From Carposina sasakii (lineage: Eukaryota > Arthropoda > Insecta > Lepidoptera > Carposinidae): a DNA stretch of 64,000 nucleotides. Positions 44,654 through 55,605 of the stretch are shown in pieces. Under the pieces are notes generated by a model, which saw only the letters and a program-made list of their open reading frames with translations, did not search any database and was not told the DNA's origin. How positions within the stretch are numbered: position 1 is the first letter of the stretch; each line of letters begins with the position of its first letter. The translations under genes were made by a program, and so were the position numbers. The DNA is taken from the NCBI GenBank assembly GCA_014607495.2, contig CP053153.1, positions 13,020,001 to 13,084,000 on the forward strand, in the 5' to 3' direction.

Positions 44654-44760
44654 TCTCTATTGAGGGATCGCCCGCCACCGGGCCCTATACCCTCCGCTGA
44701 CCCGGTGGCGGGAGATCCCTCAATAGAGATTTGAACTTCCGAATAGTGACGCCTGATACA
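44654..44760. repeat. Family D remnant folded into a 29 bp stem hairpin (copy D3)
   Basis: TCTCTATTGAGGGATC...CCGCCACCGGG (44654-44682) pairs with 44701-44729 with one mismatch over 29 bp and an 18-base loop. Downstream TTGAACTTCCGAATAGTGAC is the family D leader. The stem sequence retains CCACCGGGCCCTATACCCTCC of D1/D2, so the hairpin arose from D ends. Confidence 0.8.
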
Positions 44761-45679
44761 ATTCAAGCATGACATGGTCAACAACACAACCTTTTTATCA
44801 TATTTTTACACTATAACCTCTTTGGAACAGTATTGATAAAGTAGGTATTGCACATTGTCCACACCACGTCCACTAGTGTCCCAAATTAGTGACACCAGTT
44901 TATCTCCTTCCAAAATGGCGTCGCTACTTACGCTTTCACAATGCAATTTCCCAAGTAAAAAGCTTTGGTTCTGAATTACTATTTACTACATATAATGTTG
45001 GTACAATCCTTCACAGCCGGTATAGAGCCTACAATAACATCAGCCCACACGCCGCCCACCGGTCGGCCTTGCAAGGACGTTGCATTGTTTGAGCGCATTC
45101 ACTGAATACTGTACGCACATACACTAGCTTGTAAAGTACTGTAGAATTCGACTTATGTATTTATTACTGCCAATTTTTATCAAATTAGAAGATCTTCTTA
45201 TATTGTTTATATAGTTATAATATTGTTATTTTTGTTGGAAATAATCTGAGATTTGGACCTTGTATAGGTTTCAGTATACAACTCCGAAAAGGTGCCTAAG
45301 TTACTCGTACTTGGGTGAATACTCGTACTCTTTTATTAATTTCTGGTGATATGTCTTGTTTATTTTTATAAAGATACAGAGTATTTCGTCACCATTGCGT
45401 GATTGTCACTTATTATGTCTTATTATGACTACTTGAATTTCTGTAAGTATTTAAAAAAGGTAATTTATTTAATTTGCTTTTAATAATATTGTCTTTTTCG
45501 AAACATGTACTAAAGGTATTGATGTTAATTAAAACATTTAAAACTGAAGAGTTTGTTTGGTTACCGTTTACCCTCGGACCTTTTAACAGCCACACCAAAG
45601 CTCTGGAAAGCGCCTTAATCTGGGATATTTTAACATCCGTGAGAAAACAAATTCAAATTCTCACAGTGGTAATATCATA
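44761..45679. other. Unique DNA, no gene seen
   Basis: GC-richer around 45000-45080 (CGCCGCCCACCGG). The open frames 44889-45092 (+), 45474-45764 (+) and 45413-45598 (-) show no recognisable domain. Confidence 0.4.
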
Positions 45680-45850
45680 CATACACACGGCTGCACAAGA
45701 TACAGACAGAACTACAAGACTACGAACAAGATCCAACAGCCACGTATACCATTACAAGGGCTAATAAAATGATCAGTGATAAGTGCTAGCTCATCGCCTG
45801 AGAGAACACCCTGAGTTCCTCGACTCTAACGACATGTAGGTACATCCACA
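45680..45850 (+). repeat. Family I repeat fragment
   Basis: ACACACGGCTGCACAAG, then CAGTGATAAGTGCTAGCTC with ATCGCCTGAGAGAACACC and TCGACTCTAACGACATG. Diverged. Confidence 0.55.
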
Positions 45851-45910
45851 TCGGCACAGAACAATATTCATTGAGAACCAAATTGGCGGGGTTATAGTAC
45901 TGAGGGTTAG

Positions 45911-46014
45911 GTTAGGCTATCGATAGTCCGTAACGCTATCGTGAAACTGTCAAATCACATAGATTTTGCTAGCGAGTCGCTAGCGTTACACCGCGTAAAA
46001 AGGTTCGTGCTTAC
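45911..46014 (-). mobile_element. Family G hairpin MITE (copy G2)
   Basis: Reverse copy of 4339-4450: AGTCCGTAACGCTATCGTG, AGATTTTGCTAGCGAGTCGC and CGTAAAAAGGTTCGTGCTTACC. The left terminus is degraded (GGTTAGGCTATC instead of GGTAAGCACGAACCTC), so terminal pairing is lost. It again sits beside a family I copy. Confidence 0.72.
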
Positions 46015-46018
46015 CCCA

Positions 46019-47511
46019 CTGGTCGTGAATTACTTACCGATTTATTTCCGGCTAATATGATGATTACTTATTGGCATACCTACCCAAGATGCAAGCCTAT
46101 AATGACACTGGGACTAGGTTAATGTCACATAAATGTTTATGAATAGATCTATTGTACCCCTTTGTAAGCTTTTATATAACATCATAAACTCCATATCGGA
46201 TCCTATTGCAATTTCCCCTCAATTATCTAGGACAAGGAAACTCAGACTTATTGGTGTCGATAGAATCTGGCTGACATGTCATCAATATGCATAGTACCCA
46301 GCGGGAGACCAGGCCAATGAGGAAGAGATAGTACACCAGCGCCAGGTTCTAGAACATAGTACCCAGTAAATATACAATTTAGCACCTAGTTGTTGTGGAA
46401 TATTTTATGCTATCTGAAATTGGAACGTGATTTGATTTCTGGCTTAAATGAGGTAGTGTTCTAAAGAGGTTTAAATATTGTGTGAGGTTGTTATAGTTGA
46501 TGCTCACAACTCCGAGCGTAAATATTATTAGCCTGTGTACTATGTACTACTTGTAAATCTTAGAATAAAGATTTCGCTCCGGAGCGAAGACCTATAATTA
46601 ATCTAAGTTGTAAATTTTACAAATTCCAAGTTTCATCATCTTATATAGGTTTCTATTATTATGCCACATGCTGCATGTCAAAATAATACGAGTACTTATC
46701 AAACTGCTCAAAGTGTTCTTCACCAAATTAGGTCACATGTCTAAAAATTCATTGTAATTCCTTCAATTACATTTCCCTGTCTTAGAATGGAGATTTCATT
46801 TGGTATCCAAGTAAGGAGTGCCGCATAAATTATAATAAAACACTTTATTATTTTCACTTTATATGGAAATATCTACGCACTGACATAACTGTAATAAATG
46901 ACACAATAACCTAACTTACCATATCTAATTTAAATGATTGCACAAATTAAATAACATTTATGTTATATATTCATTTTAATATAACCCATTAATCACAGAG
47001 GTTATATAATTTTTAGACCTCCTTTTATGACATATTGGTATTATATATGCCGATACGTAGCAAATAAATAACATAGTATTATGTCCGTGTTTTGATGAAT
47101 TCTAGTGTATGATCAGATTTATATCACACGATAGTTGCTTAAACGATTTGTCGTTAACGATCATTAAAGATGTTTATATTTTGAACTGGCCTGTTCTGAT
47201 GTGGAGCTTCACTCAAATACTCTACATTTCCTTGGGCCAAACAATAACTAGTGGCCTGGTGTTGGTTAGAACCGCTTCCCTTTTCACCAACCCCACAAAC
47301 ATTTCGTTGCACGTAAAAACTCGTTACGACAATCTAGATGTGTGCTGCTTTAGCAGACACAGCTTGAGGCATACAATACTGTCGTGACATCATTTTTGAC
47401 ATGAGGAGGTTGCGTATCATACTTCTTACAGTATGTTGTTCCATTGTCTTCGCCGCAGACATACAAATAACGCTATGATGTTATTACATACTGTATAATA
47501 GACTTTCCACC
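46019..47511. other. Unique AT-rich DNA, no gene seen
   Basis: No repeat of the window and no convincing coding frame. The 92-codon frame 47109-47387 (+) has no recognisable domain. CGCTCCGGAGCG at 46575-46586 is a perfect 12 bp palindrome. Confidence 0.45.
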
Positions 47512-47790
47512 ATGTGCCTTCGTACGGTGCTGGAGTTCTTCGGATATATTGCTCGTAAAGAGGGTCACAAACTTGAACAGCTGATGGTGACAGGCAAGGT
47601 AGATGGCAAACGTCCCAGAGGACGCAGTCCCACGAGCTGGTCGGACCAAATACGATCTTCTCTGAACATCAACTTCCACAATGCCCTTCACGAAGCTAAG
47701 GATCGCAGATGGAGGGAAATCGTACGGGAGAAACTGATACAGCGTGGGAGTCACGACCCTCAGTAATGAGGAAAACGACGCGAGGAGGAT
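47512..47790 (+). pseudogene. LINE ORF2 C-terminal fragment
   Basis: The 84-residue frame has LEFFGYIARKEGHKLEQLMV, then GKVDGKRPRGRSPTSWSDQI, and ends with a REI...RGSHDPQ tail. This is the well-known region downstream of the reverse transcriptase in R4/RTE-like insect LINEs (FGHIxR...L...GKxxGKRxRGRxPxxW.D.I). It ends at its own TAA, so the end of the ORF is intact while the RT itself is absent: a 5'-truncated insertion. Confidence 0.75.
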
Positions 47791-47815
47791 AACAGATAAT
47801 CTTATCTCGAAATAT

Positions 47816-47930
47816 TTTTTACACGACTATGTTCCGAAAATGGGGTAGCCAAAACTGTGAGATAACAAAGGAGATATTACAGCCACGTTTAGCATTGCGG
47901 GGCCAGATATTAAGTAAGTAACAAGGTCTT
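47816..47930 (+). repeat. Family I repeat fragment
   Basis: CACGACTATGTTCCGAAAAT, GGGGTAGCC, and ACAGCCACGTTTAGCATTGC match the left half of the family. Confidence 0.55.
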
Positions 47931-48018
47931 AACTCTAACATGGCATTGTAGTCATCTTCAGGGTTAGGAATACTCAAGATGTTTAGTCAATGTAAAGTCG
48001 TTTCTCGATCGTCTATTT

Positions 48019-48258
48019 AAAATTAGCGATTATCTTTTGACACGAAACTAGGTAGGTAAAAAGAAACAACATTCACTATGGGACCAACTCCGAAATATCG
48101 AAAAAAAATCAGCTGTTCCATACCTACATTTCAGTGCAGTAATCATTCGAGATTGTACGGAACAGCAGATTTTTTTTAATATTTCGGAGTTGGTCCCATA
48201 GTGAATGTTGTTTCTTTTTACCTACCTAGTTTCGTGTCAAAAGATAATCACTAATTTT
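48019..48258. repeat. Second long, nearly perfect inverted repeat (about 100 bp arms)
   Basis: Arm 48019-48119 mirrors 48157-48258 with only a few mismatches and indels, with a loop of about 37 bases. Both arms carry ACATTCACTATGGGACCAAC, whose first part (ATTCACTATGGG) is also the end motif of family D, so a relation to D is possible. Otherwise single-copy here. A transcript would form a hairpin of roughly 100 bp. Confidence 0.9.
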
Positions 48259-48779
48259 GGATAGACCTTATATATAGTTAGATATCCAATAGGAATCCTT
48301 AATTTTACACTCTAGCGAGATCGTTAACGAACGACAATGCAAAACGATGTTAATATGCTGAGCACCGCTCTTAGACAAATCTAAATCACACTGGCCAATG
48401 TAAAAGTTACGATATGACAAGGGTAGGTAGATGTCGTGTCGCTACAAACCAATATAACTTTGTCGAACGGTCCTTATTACGTTACAAGTACAATTTCGAT
48501 TAGTGCCAAGAGAAAACAACATTAGCTTGTAGAGAAACGTTCGTTTTAACTTAAACCCTCCAAGGTGTTGTTCTGTCAGTCATAACCATTCTGTGCGACT
48601 AGTTTATAGCCCGATACTGTGACAAGGTGCTAAATCACCGAGAAATATCGCTGTAATTGGAACTTTGTTATCGTGTGCCGATACTTCATGCAAATGCAAG
48701 CAAATGTCTGTTGTGAAAAATTTCTTCGACATTGATTGTGGTGTGCGTAGGAGGTTTTATTGCTGTGAAGATTTGCTCA
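48259..48779. other. Unique spacer
   Basis: No gene or repeat recognised. Confidence 0.45.
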
Positions 48780-49465
48780 ATATGGTACCCACCTACTACC
48801 TAACCCTTACTAAACCCTTATTAAAGAGCCAACTGTAAAAACAATTGTTCACATAAATGATCCTCTGTAATAACTGGGGCGTAATCGTACCACAATCGGT
48901 CCAAATCAGAGTTTTGTAGATTCGCACACAAATTATGTATTTTTCTTCCATTTTTAGCCGACATCTAGCTTTCACGTGCACTCTAATGTTCGGGACTCGG
49001 GTGTAGGGTCCGGTGATAGGTAAACACCAAATTAGAACTTCCGAATAGTATCGTCTGATATACCTAAATCGATTTATCACAAAAGTAAATATGAAGTCTA
49101 ATCTCAATGACATTTTAACGCCAGCCCTAAAATGATGCCCACTGAGATTAATATAAAGGGCATGCTGTAAACATGTAAGGATTTGCTCATTCTGCACTGC
49201 CGACCTTCATGCGCATGACATTTAAAGAGAATCGCATGCACCCACCTACTACTAAAGGTCTTGCTTTTGTCTTGGTACATTATGTACCTAAAAGTTCCAG
49301 TATAACCCTTACTAAACCCTTATTAAAGAGTACTTCAAATACCAACTGTAAAAACAATTGTTCACATCAACCCTCAGGTATCGCCGCACACGCACCGACC
49401 AGCCAGGTAGTCGCAGTCGTAATCCTCTGTAATAACACGTTGGGGATTTTGGCACAATTATGGTA
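48780..49465 (+). repeat. Direct duplication, about 520 bp period
   Basis: ACCCTTACTAAACCCTTATT...AAGAG, CCAACTGTAAAAACAATTGT with TCACAT, and CCTCTGTAATAAC occur in the same order at 48804-48878 and 49314-49436. GATTTGCTCA and CACCTACTAC also precede both. The right copy is longer by insertions. A reversed family D fragment (49000-49070) lies between. The 133-codon minus frame 48796-49197 runs through this and is not coding-like. Confidence 0.7.
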
Positions 49466-50059
49466 ATCGACACATTTTGGAAGATACTTTGCCACAAAGT
49501 TCACCAGCGGTGGCTACTATGGACAATCGAGTGCTTCGATGAGTTACATAATCAGAGTCGTCGTTGTAGCATTAGTCCACGATACAAATTATGTCCAGGT
49601 TTTTTCTTCATGGCTGTATGTTTTGAGTCAATCGACAAGACCTTCCTAGTCGATGTTCCAGCTCACGCTCCTAATTCTTGCACCTGTTCTATATAGGTGC
49701 AGAAATCTGGATCTGAGGCTCCCGCGTCTATAAGTGTTCGCCATTTGTAACTACAGGTACACGACTGTGTCGATCATTTGTGGAATTAGATAATGTAAAC
49801 ACGAATTATTTCAACGCTGAGCTTGTTTCGGAGAGAACAATGTTAATTCCATGAATGCTCCTAATAAGTGATTCCGTGACTGGATTGGTCATGATATACT
49901 GGACTAAATTCGCAATTTAATATATTATTGGAAACACCCAGCACTGAGAGAACAGTCCGCGGAGAATATGAAATTAAAGTGAAAGCTAGCAACATTGTTT
50001 GGGATCCGTCACATTTGACCATTTAAAAATACGAGAGAATTTGACATAAACGTTAATAG
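49466..50059 (+). other. Possible decayed N-terminal part of the transposase
   Basis: An open frame at 49460-49696 and its surroundings show no motif I can name. By position it could be the 5' part of the element whose transposase remains follow. Confidence 0.25.
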
Positions 50060-50620
50060 ACATCTTGGTCTAGCATCTGTCTAGAGAAAATGTTCTAGAA
50101 AGAAACTTATGCCAAAATACAGCTGGAGGCCATCACAAGTTTAATATAAATGGCAGTGATGGAGACGGGCATTCCGGGCTACAACACTGATGCTACCATT
50201 AAGTCAATACATGAAAATCCATTGCATTGGTTTTTAAACAGTGGCTAGGGGCTTTAGAGACAGCATTGGTGTAAGTCTTGTGGTTGAAGTCCACACACCT
50301 ACAAAAGACCGGACCGCTATCAACTGACAACAGAACAGGCAAAAAGTCCCGATTGGCGATTTGTGGGTTGTTGAGGCGGTCAACGGCAAGTTTAAGAATT
50401 TAGGTTGTTCAAACGTATTTTAATCGTCATTAAGTCATATGTTCTGTGTGCACTGCTTATTATCGAGTCCTGTTCAGATTCGCCGCCGAGGTAAATATAA
50501 TTCATTCTGTTGTCCAATCACTTGCATGATTATGTGCTGAAAAATCTTAACGCAGTGCCTTTTGAAGCCATGCAAGCAAATATTCAACGAAGACTTCCCA
50601 CATCTAAATGAAAAGCTATC
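50060..50620 (+). pseudogene. Decayed DDE transposase, ISL2EU/Harbinger-like
   Basis: Pieces in shifted frames line up in the order expected for a DDE_Tnp_4 nuclease. They are NTDATIKSIHENPLHWFLNSG (matching the ND-ATI...LHWFL..GD block), then RDSIG (the RGFRDS motif just after the second acidic residue), then a region resembling QLTTEEANKSRLVT, then LWVVEAVNGKFKN (the RWVVE.VNGR.K motif that holds the catalytic glutamate). Stops and frameshifts separate the blocks, so no protein can be made. The family assignment rests on these motifs from general knowledge. Confidence 0.7.
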
Positions 50621-51599
50621 ACATTAAGCTTGAGTCTTATGCGCCGAGCATGCAGCCTACCGTGATAACTTCAATTTACCGCGTGCAAATCCTGCTAAAT
50701 ATGTTTAATCAGAGTACGGATAGTCGCGCCATGTCCGTTCCCTAATAGACCGGGATTTTGACAGACATGCTATTGCTCTTGTCTGCACTTGCCTTAAGCA
50801 ATCGCACTTGCATTGTATGGTTGGGGTTAGGGCGTCTTGACTTTAATGCACCAGCACAAATGCATAATATGTACCAGTCAAGAGCACATCAAGCTTGACA
50901 CTTTAGATTTGGCTGTAATAATGAAAGTGCCAGTATAGGCATCTTCTTTCATATAAGGTACTTTATCCTTTTTTGGGTCCTACAAGAAATTTTTGAAATT
51001 TTTTTTGCTCTTTTCATCATGAAAGCTACGTGCCTGACACGTATTATGGTCATGGTAGGGTAGGAACAAGTAGACAGACAGATATTTTGATGTTTGAGTG
51101 TACACGCAAAAACGACCCCACAGATTTGGCACACGCACTCGTAGATATAGGTTACATCAGAATAAGACATGCGCTCTAAAATTCACGGGACGAAGTCTCG
51201 GATGGCTTTTTAGTTACATAGTTAGCTATGTAAATACATGATTATATTATGTATATTACATGCGCTTTCAAACAAAATATTAGCTATATTCTACTCGTCG
51301 AGTTTCATTTTCATAAAAAAAAGATTAAGTACCTATCCTTGATTCTCTCTTAAAAATTTCACGGGACCTATTCTCTCAATAATATGCATATCATGATCGT
51401 CCGCCCATAGCTAATAATTTTGTTTATCTATTGCATTTAGAAACGTATGAAAGAATAACGAGAAAGTTTTTCAACTATGTAGGATGTGTAAAATGTTATC
51501 CAATTTAGCCACAAAGGATTGTTATTATTGACTGCTTATATTCTTACACCCACTTCTTGTTAACAAGTTACTTGATGTTTTTGATAATTAAAGCTTTCT
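50621..51599. other. Unique DNA, perhaps transposon 3' flank
   Basis: No gene is recognised. The minus frame 50949-51170 lacks a known domain. The first few hundred bases may be the 3' part of the decayed DNA transposon, but I cannot place its terminus. Confidence 0.35.
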
Positions 51600-51611
51600 A
51601 ATAGAAATAAT

Positions 51612-51869
51612 TAGACGCGTGGTGCCGGCAGAGTAGAGTTTGTACGCCCTGCCTACCCGTAAGTATCGTACGAGGCGATTAAGGGTTTCCGGGAGGTGGG
51701 CAGCAGCGCCTCCCGTACTGACAACATAGTCTGAAAATCACACTGCGGTCACCAACCCGCCTGCCCAGCGTGGTGACTATGGGCAAAACCCCCCTGTGAC
51801 AGTAACCTTGTGGCGTGCCCTGGGGGAGGCCTATGTCCAGCAGTGGACTGCGATAGGCTGAAGAAGAAG
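51612..51869 (+). mobile_element. Family A SINE-like element, complete (copy A5)
   Basis: The 258 bp copy from TAGACGCGTGGTGCCGGCAG to a GAAGAAGAAG tail is flanked by the exact 12 bp duplication AATAGAAATAAT (51600-51611 and 51870-51881). It defines both ends of family A. The tail is (GAA)n where others have (GAT)n. No A/B box of Pol III type is evident, so the family may be a short LINE derivative and not a tRNA SINE. Confidence 0.92.
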
Positions 51870-52071
51870 AATAGAAATAATGCTAAATAAACCTTGGTTA
51901 ACGGAACATTTTGTATATTTACTCATATTATGTATTTAACAGTCATAGTATTACGTCATTACCATGGAGGATAGAATTCATGCCGATCGAAACGAAAATA
52001 TTAAAAGATATTAATTCCAATTAAAAATAAACAGCTCCCTAATACTCGCAGCAAAAAAAAATCTTACAACA

Positions 52072-52684
52072 TACAGGGTGTTTGTGACAACCAGGCAAAT
52101 ATTGATACCATGACTTCAAACCATGATTCTGAGATGGAAAACACTGAAAATTTTCGCAGGAAAATTCAAAAAATTTTCCGACATTTTTTTCATATTTTCA
52201 GGAAAAAAATAGTTTAGTTCGTTTAATTAGGCCTTAGATAATGAATTAAAAATAAAATTTTAACCAAAACATGATTTTCAAAAAAAAAAAAAAGTTTTGG
52301 ATCAAACATGGGTTCTTTCCAAAGCGTATTGGCTGCACCTTCATCTGAAATGCTGAATATATATTTTTTTAAATAGGATTAATAGATTAATTTGTTTACA
52401 TAGGTGCTTTATAAGTAAATATTGTATTGGTGGTAGTATAAGTGTAGGTTAAGACGAAGCTGACATTTTCGCTGTGCGATAAAAGCTTAAAAAAAAATAA
52501 AGAGATAAAAAAAAAAAAAAAAATTGCCCTCAAAAAGTTCAAAATCCTGATCAACCTAATGGAGAGTCACAAGTGATCCAAAAAACAGCACTGTGTCACA
52601 CAAAAACCAATAAGCCCATTTAATTAGTCACAGGATCGCCCGATACAATTGGCGCGGAGATTGGCTGTCACCCACACCCTGTAT
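52072..52684. mobile_element. MITE with CAGGGTGT ends, about 610 bp
   Basis: Ends TACAGGGTGTTTGTGACAAC and TGTCACCCACACCCTGTA form imperfect inverted repeats within TA dinucleotides. The interior is very AT-rich with long A runs (52277-52291, 52508-52524). The CAGGGTGT termini resemble families E and F although the interiors differ, so one transposase type may have served all three. Confidence 0.78.
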
Positions 52685-53604
52685 ATTATGTGGTTCATTC
52701 ATTAGTTACTCTACCATCCTATTTGAGCTGATTTACTTTTAATATTTCTTAAAAATTAAAAAAAATTGCATGTAAACTATTTATTTCAAGTAATTTTTTG
52801 TGCTCGTTTCTTTTTTAAGATCAGTCCACCATATATATAAATATTTTTTATGTGCTTTGGCTAACGGCCCAGATACCTTTTAATAATGATAAAAATTGCA
52901 CCTGAAACTTAAAATTTCATAACACACAGCGGGAATTATCTAATAGTAACATAAATGACACTAATTCAACCTAATTACACTAAACAAAGTCGTGATAGCA
53001 GCATTAACTGCTGTGTACCACAACACAATGGTGAACCGAGCGCCTTATTCAGCCATCATCTAGAATGGAGCAGTTTCTCTTCCCTACAAGGTAAGGTTTT
53101 TTGTCCTCATGAAAATCAGGAGCAAAAAGTGAAAGCACGATGGTCATTGGAGTACCTTGTCTAAGGTATATATGCAAAATTTGGATGAAATTAAAATGAT
53201 AAGTACAAGTAAAGTGCGTTGTAAGTTGGTAGCATAGTGAGGGCTGATTTGTAGGTACAAATGACATAATTTTGAATTGTCATCATCGCGAGGTGTAGTA
53301 TGTATATCATGTTTCCCATTTTACTTCTGTCCCATTCATCTAAAGCCATGGTGGGTGGTAATACTTTACTTTAGAGCAGATATTACTTTGCCACAGTCTA
53401 ATTAATAACATATTCGGGTAAGGTCGGAAAAGAACGCGTTTTTTAACAAAAAGTTGGTGACATTTAGATTAACTTATATGGTAACATTGAAAATATCACA
53501 GTTGAAGAGAAATGGTGAAAGGAATATTTCAAGGTCTCATGACCATAACATAAAATAAAAAAAAATAAAACAAAATTAACAACCGAACAATTTTCCGGGA
53601 CTTA
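52685..53604. other. Unique AT-rich DNA, no gene seen
   Basis: No repeat or coding frame recognised. Confidence 0.45.
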
Positions 53605-53700
53605 CATACATACCTACATACATATAATCACGCCTTTATCCCTTACGGGGTAGGCAGAGCACTAAGGGCCGATAGTACCACATAGTGCGACTTATTTACT
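53605..53700 (-). mobile_element. Family C SINE fragment (copy C5)
   Basis: Reverse copy: (CATA)n, then AATCACGCCTTTATCCCTTA, GGGGTAGGCAGAGCACTAAG and CACATAGTGCGACTT. It stops before the TTGGTCAG region, so it is 5'-truncated. No certain duplication was seen. Confidence 0.75.
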
Positions 53701-53879
53701 TAAATCTACCTTTTACAGTTATCTGATGGTATAGCTATAACGATTCTTACGAATATAACATTTATCGAGATTCCTTTAGTTTGTATCAAGTACCTAATAG
53801 TAAATATGGAGTACTTACCTATATCTTTTCGAAAAAATCAGTACCTATAACTGTATAATATAGGAGATGTCAAAACTTT

Positions 53880-54990
53880 ATTATTAGAGTATTTCACAAA
53901 TGATTCTACTAAACTCAAGCTGGGTCATTACACGGCGTCCAAAGTTCTGACCAGGGGCTGCCCTCAAGGTTTAGTTTTAGGCCCATATCTTTGGAATATT
54001 AGATTCGACGATTTCCTTGATATCCCTCTACCTGATGGCTGTTCCCCGGTCGGCTATGCTGATGACAGACTTCTATTGGTTCAGGGCAAAACTCGTAATA
54101 ATTTGGAAATTTTGGCTTCTGAGTGTTTAACTAGAATATCTGATTGGGGTAACAGAAATAAACTGGAATTTGCTGCTTATAAAACTGTACAACTTCTACT
54201 AAAAGGTGAACTAAAGGTCCCACCGCGTATAATACTCAATAATGTAAGAATAACTTCCTGTAAGCATTCACGCTATTTAGGACTAGTTCTTCAAAACGGT
54301 TTTAGTTTTAATGAACATATCTGTCAAATAGGTGATAAGGCTAGAAAAAACTTCATTGCGTTTGCACATATTTCTTTCCTACCTGGGGACTAAATTTTAA
54401 AATTCTTTATGTAATCTATTAATCAATATTTTTGGGTAGTATATGTTACGCGGCTCCGGTATGGGTCGAAAGATCCACATTTTCTACTTCGCGTCGTAAA
54501 TTATTACAAAGCCAGCGTACAGCGTTAATTTTTCTAACAAAATCTTATAGAACGGTAAGCACCGATGCATTGCCAGTTCTTGTGGGTGTATTGCCTGTCG
54601 ATCTGGAACTACAGCGTAGGGCATCGAACTATTTCAGAAATAAAAATATTAACAACGACTTCGTTAAACTCCGTGAATCTGTCTCCAGACTGATTTATCA
54701 TTATGACCTTATGTCATCTAAGCACAATTTCCGTGCCTTCAAAGAATTTTGTCACGCTTGTTATTGGCATAATAACTCATAGGTAACATAAAGTAGCCGT
54801 ATGTTCCAATTGTAATAATATTGTCAGTCAGTGCTTAATGTAATATTAAGCATACCTATCTTCATACTTCACATTCTGTTTTTCTATTAGTTTAGTCGCT
54901 AGTTAGGTCCCCCCGGGATTTTCTATGCTATGTTATGCATTTTTCTGGTCGCTTCTGTTGATCCTGGCTCACAGGAGTTGCAGAGGCGGG
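53880..54990 (+). pseudogene. 5'-truncated R1-clade LINE reverse transcriptase
   Basis: The frame from about 53885 to 54393 contains the RT motifs RGCPQGLVLGPYLWN and YADDRLLLVQG, then WGNRNKLEFA..KT, ISW-like spacing and YLGLVLQNGFSFNEHI. After a frameshift near 54390 and a stop, the ORF resumes (SICYAAPVWVE...LLQSQRTALI...SYRTVSTDALPVLVGVLPVD) until a TAA at 54780-54782. This order and wording fit the R1/R1-like (Tx1-Jockey side) non-LTR clade. The serine of the usual GCPQGS is leucine here. The endonuclease, ORF1 and the fingers of the RT are missing. About 200 bp of 3' UTR probably follows. Confidence 0.85.
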
Positions 54991-55559
54991 AATGAATGGT
55001 GGGCCAATGTCCCGACGTAGCCTCCGATATGAAATATTGCGCTGTCAAATGACTCAGATAAATAGGTCAGTATGTGATCTAATACAATTCAACATCTTGA
55101 TAATCACTGGCGGACTAACATTAGTTTGAATAGTTATTTTAACATAATCTACGACGACATAATAAGTCGGAGCCTCCATTTATGATATGAAATGTTGATA
55201 TTAATGTGGATATTTCTTGCGCCAACAATATTATATTAACTGAAATACTTCGACCACGGACTCTACCTAAAGCGCATTCATAGGGCCTGTTTCAACACTT
55301 ACTGATAATAAAATATCTCAGATGACTACGGATAAATAGGATATCAGTATGAGATCTAATCTGGAGGGCGGGCGCCAGGGGGCCCTAAAATTAAAGACCG
55401 CCCCGGGCCTCAAAAAGTCTTAATCCGCCTTGATAATATGATTAAATTTATGTAATTATGTACTACCAAGGTATCCTAGAATCTTAAGAGTTTCTTCATT
55501 AAACCTATACATACTCTCATTTATCTTATTCTCTTCTGCATAACAAATAGTGCTAATAT
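54991..55559. other. Repeat-derived spacer
   Basis: 55030-55110 and 55270-55365 share GACT(C/A)...GATAAATAGG and AGTATG.GATCTAAT, so a short unit is duplicated about 255 bp apart. CAGGGGGCCCTAAAATTAAA and CCGCCCCGGGCCTC near 55378 are a GC-rich motif seen in many insect repeats. No gene is seen. Confidence 0.45.
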
Positions 55560-55605
55560 GGATATTTGTTGTGAAAATCACCAACATCTGTTTTCAGATA
55601 TCTAA

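Noticed and set aside
45901..45917. Telomere-like TTAGG repeats (GGGTTAGGTTAGG)
   Set aside because: Only two units, part of a degraded MITE G terminus; not an interstitial telomere.
48796..49197. 133-codon minus-strand open frame
   Set aside because: It spans a family D fragment and a direct duplication, with no coding bias or motif.
49209..49696. Plus-strand open frames upstream of the transposase remains
   Set aside because: Could be its N-terminus but no motif supports this; left as a possibility only.
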